From Methylovirgula sp. (GTDB lineage Bacteria; Pseudomonadota; Alphaproteobacteria; Rhizobiales; Beijerinckiaceae): a stretch of DNA of 6,146 bases. Each line of letters starts with the position of its first letter. Position 1 is the first letter of the stretch. Of the stretch, positions 5,425 to 6,146 are shown in pieces. The translations under genes and the position numbers were made by a program. The notes beneath the pieces were generated by a model. That model did not search any database. It saw only the letters and a program-made list of their open reading frames with translations, and had not been told where the DNA came from. Where the stretch lies: assembly GCA_030038595.1 (NCBI GenBank), contig JASHSW010000114.1, positions 1 to 6,146 of the forward strand, read 5' to 3'.

Positions 5425-6146
5425 TGACCGACCAGCCGCTTGCCTTCGATCGCACCGAGCGTACGGGAAGCCCCGGGTTGGTTTTGCTTTTCGCCGCGTG
5501 CCTTGTGGCGCCGGTCGCGGCTTTCTCGGTTCTGCCGAAGGAAACCGCGGGCACGCTCATCATCGGCCTTTTGACGCTACTCGCGGTCATCGGGATTTTC
5601 GGACTTTTCGGATACGCCGTGGGATTCCTGCAGTTCTCCGGGCGGGCGCTGCGTAACGATCTCACCAAACTTGTCTGTGACAGCGGACCCGAAGGTCTCC
5701 TCGTCAGCGACGGCGACGGCAAGATTCTCTATGCCAACGAAACCTATGCGCGCCTTGCCGGCGCCGCCGACGCGAGCCAGCTGAAGACCGTCGAACGTCT
5801 CTTCTGCGGCCCCGCAGACGTCTCGGAAGCGGTCTACCGGCTCGCCGAAGCGGCGCGCGAAGGAAAGCGCAATTCCGAGGAATTGCGACTGACCCCGCCG
5901 CTCAGCGGCGACGGCGAGGTCGGCTGGTACCGCATCCGGGTCCGCCCCCTCAACTATCGCGGCGGCAAACGCACGACGCTCTGGTCGGTGGCCGATGTCA
6001 CGCGCGAGCGCGAACGGCACGAAAACGTCTTTCAGGAATTGCAGCACGCCATCGACTTCCTCGATCACGCGCCGGCCGGATTTTTCTCGTGCGATGCCTC
6101 GGGCGCCGTCTCCTACATGAACGCGACGCTCGCAGGGTGGCTCGAT
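5424..6146 (+). CDS. cckA: Cell-cycle hybrid histidine kinase CckA, N-terminal part (truncated by window edge)
   Basis: CckA is an inner-membrane hybrid kinase/phosphatase that feeds phosphate through ChpT to the master regulators CtrA and CpdR. The 241 visible codons contain no stop. Two membrane helices lie at about residues 18-36 and 44-70 (the second with LLAVIGIFGLFGYAVGFLQF). Next is NDLTKLVCDSGPEGLLVSDG (78-97), opening a PAS domain that runs to about 195 and includes ILYANETYARLAGA, WYRIRVRPL and SVADVTRERERHENVFQEL. A second PAS domain opens at about 205 with LQHAIDFLDHAPAGFFSCD and YMNATLAGWLD. This arrangement matches my memory of Methylobacterium-type CckA closely. The HisKA, ATPase and receiver domains should lie beyond the window, as the family is usually about 800-870 residues. 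The ATG 5424 has AGAAG (5411-5415) eight bases upstream. GTG 5415 is an in-frame alternative adding three residues. Confidence 0.9.
   Translation, partial: MTDQPLAFDRTERTGSPGLVLLFAACLVAPVAAFSVLPKETAGTLIIGLLTLLAVIGIFGLFGYAVGFLQFSGRALRNDLTKLVCDSGPEGLLVSDGDGKILYANETYARLAGAADASQLKTVERLFCGPADVSEAVYRLAEAAREGKRNSEELRLTPPLSGDGEVGWYRIRVRPLNYRGGKRTTLWSVADVTRERERHENVFQELQHAIDFLDHAPAGFFSCDASGAVSYMNATLAGWLD

Overview
The window looks like a chromosomal segment from a GC-rich alphaproteobacterium, most probably of the Hyphomicrobiales (Rhizobiales). The main reasons are the CckA-type kinase N-terminus, the alphaproteobacterial form of IleS (a KCARSWK end with its zinc site lost), an LspA carrying the GISYSL motif, and a perfect CtrA-type box. 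I cannot place it to genus. Most coding sequence is near 65% G+C by hand counts, with one clear exception inside ileS.

Layout: bases 1-2739 are the 3' nine-tenths of ileS (isoleucyl-tRNA synthetase), whose 5' end with the HIGH motif lies outside the window. This gene is a patchwork. The editing-domain segment at about 200-780 falls to about 50% G+C. A 112-base palindromic repeat is inserted in frame at 1057-1168. A half-size remnant of the same repeat family sits in frame at about 1945-1971. lspA (lipoprotein signal peptidase) follows after 11 bases at 2751-3248. Next is an exported, proline- and alanine-rich protein of unknown function, best started at a TTG at 3315 and ending at 4046. These three genes read the same way and probably form one transcription unit.

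Convergent to them, on the minus strand at 4071-4931, is a FliO-like flagellar export protein with a long proline-rich cytoplasmic tail. A 492-base non-coding stretch (4932-5423) separates it from cckA, which runs off the right edge (5424-6146, N-terminal 241 residues only). That stretch contains a perfect TTAA-N7-TTAA CtrA box at 5086-5100, a possible operator dyad at 4982-5009, and one doubtful small reading frame that touches the cckA start.

How the genes work together: the left half is housekeeping (charging tRNA-Ile, maturing lipoproteins, plus an envelope protein). The right half pairs a flagellar assembly gene with the kinase at the top of the CckA-ChpT-CtrA phosphorelay, around a predicted binding site for CtrA itself. 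No defence system, CRISPR array, rRNA or tRNA gene, or transposase was recognised. The most unusual content is the set of structured repeats and the composition change inside the essential ileS gene.
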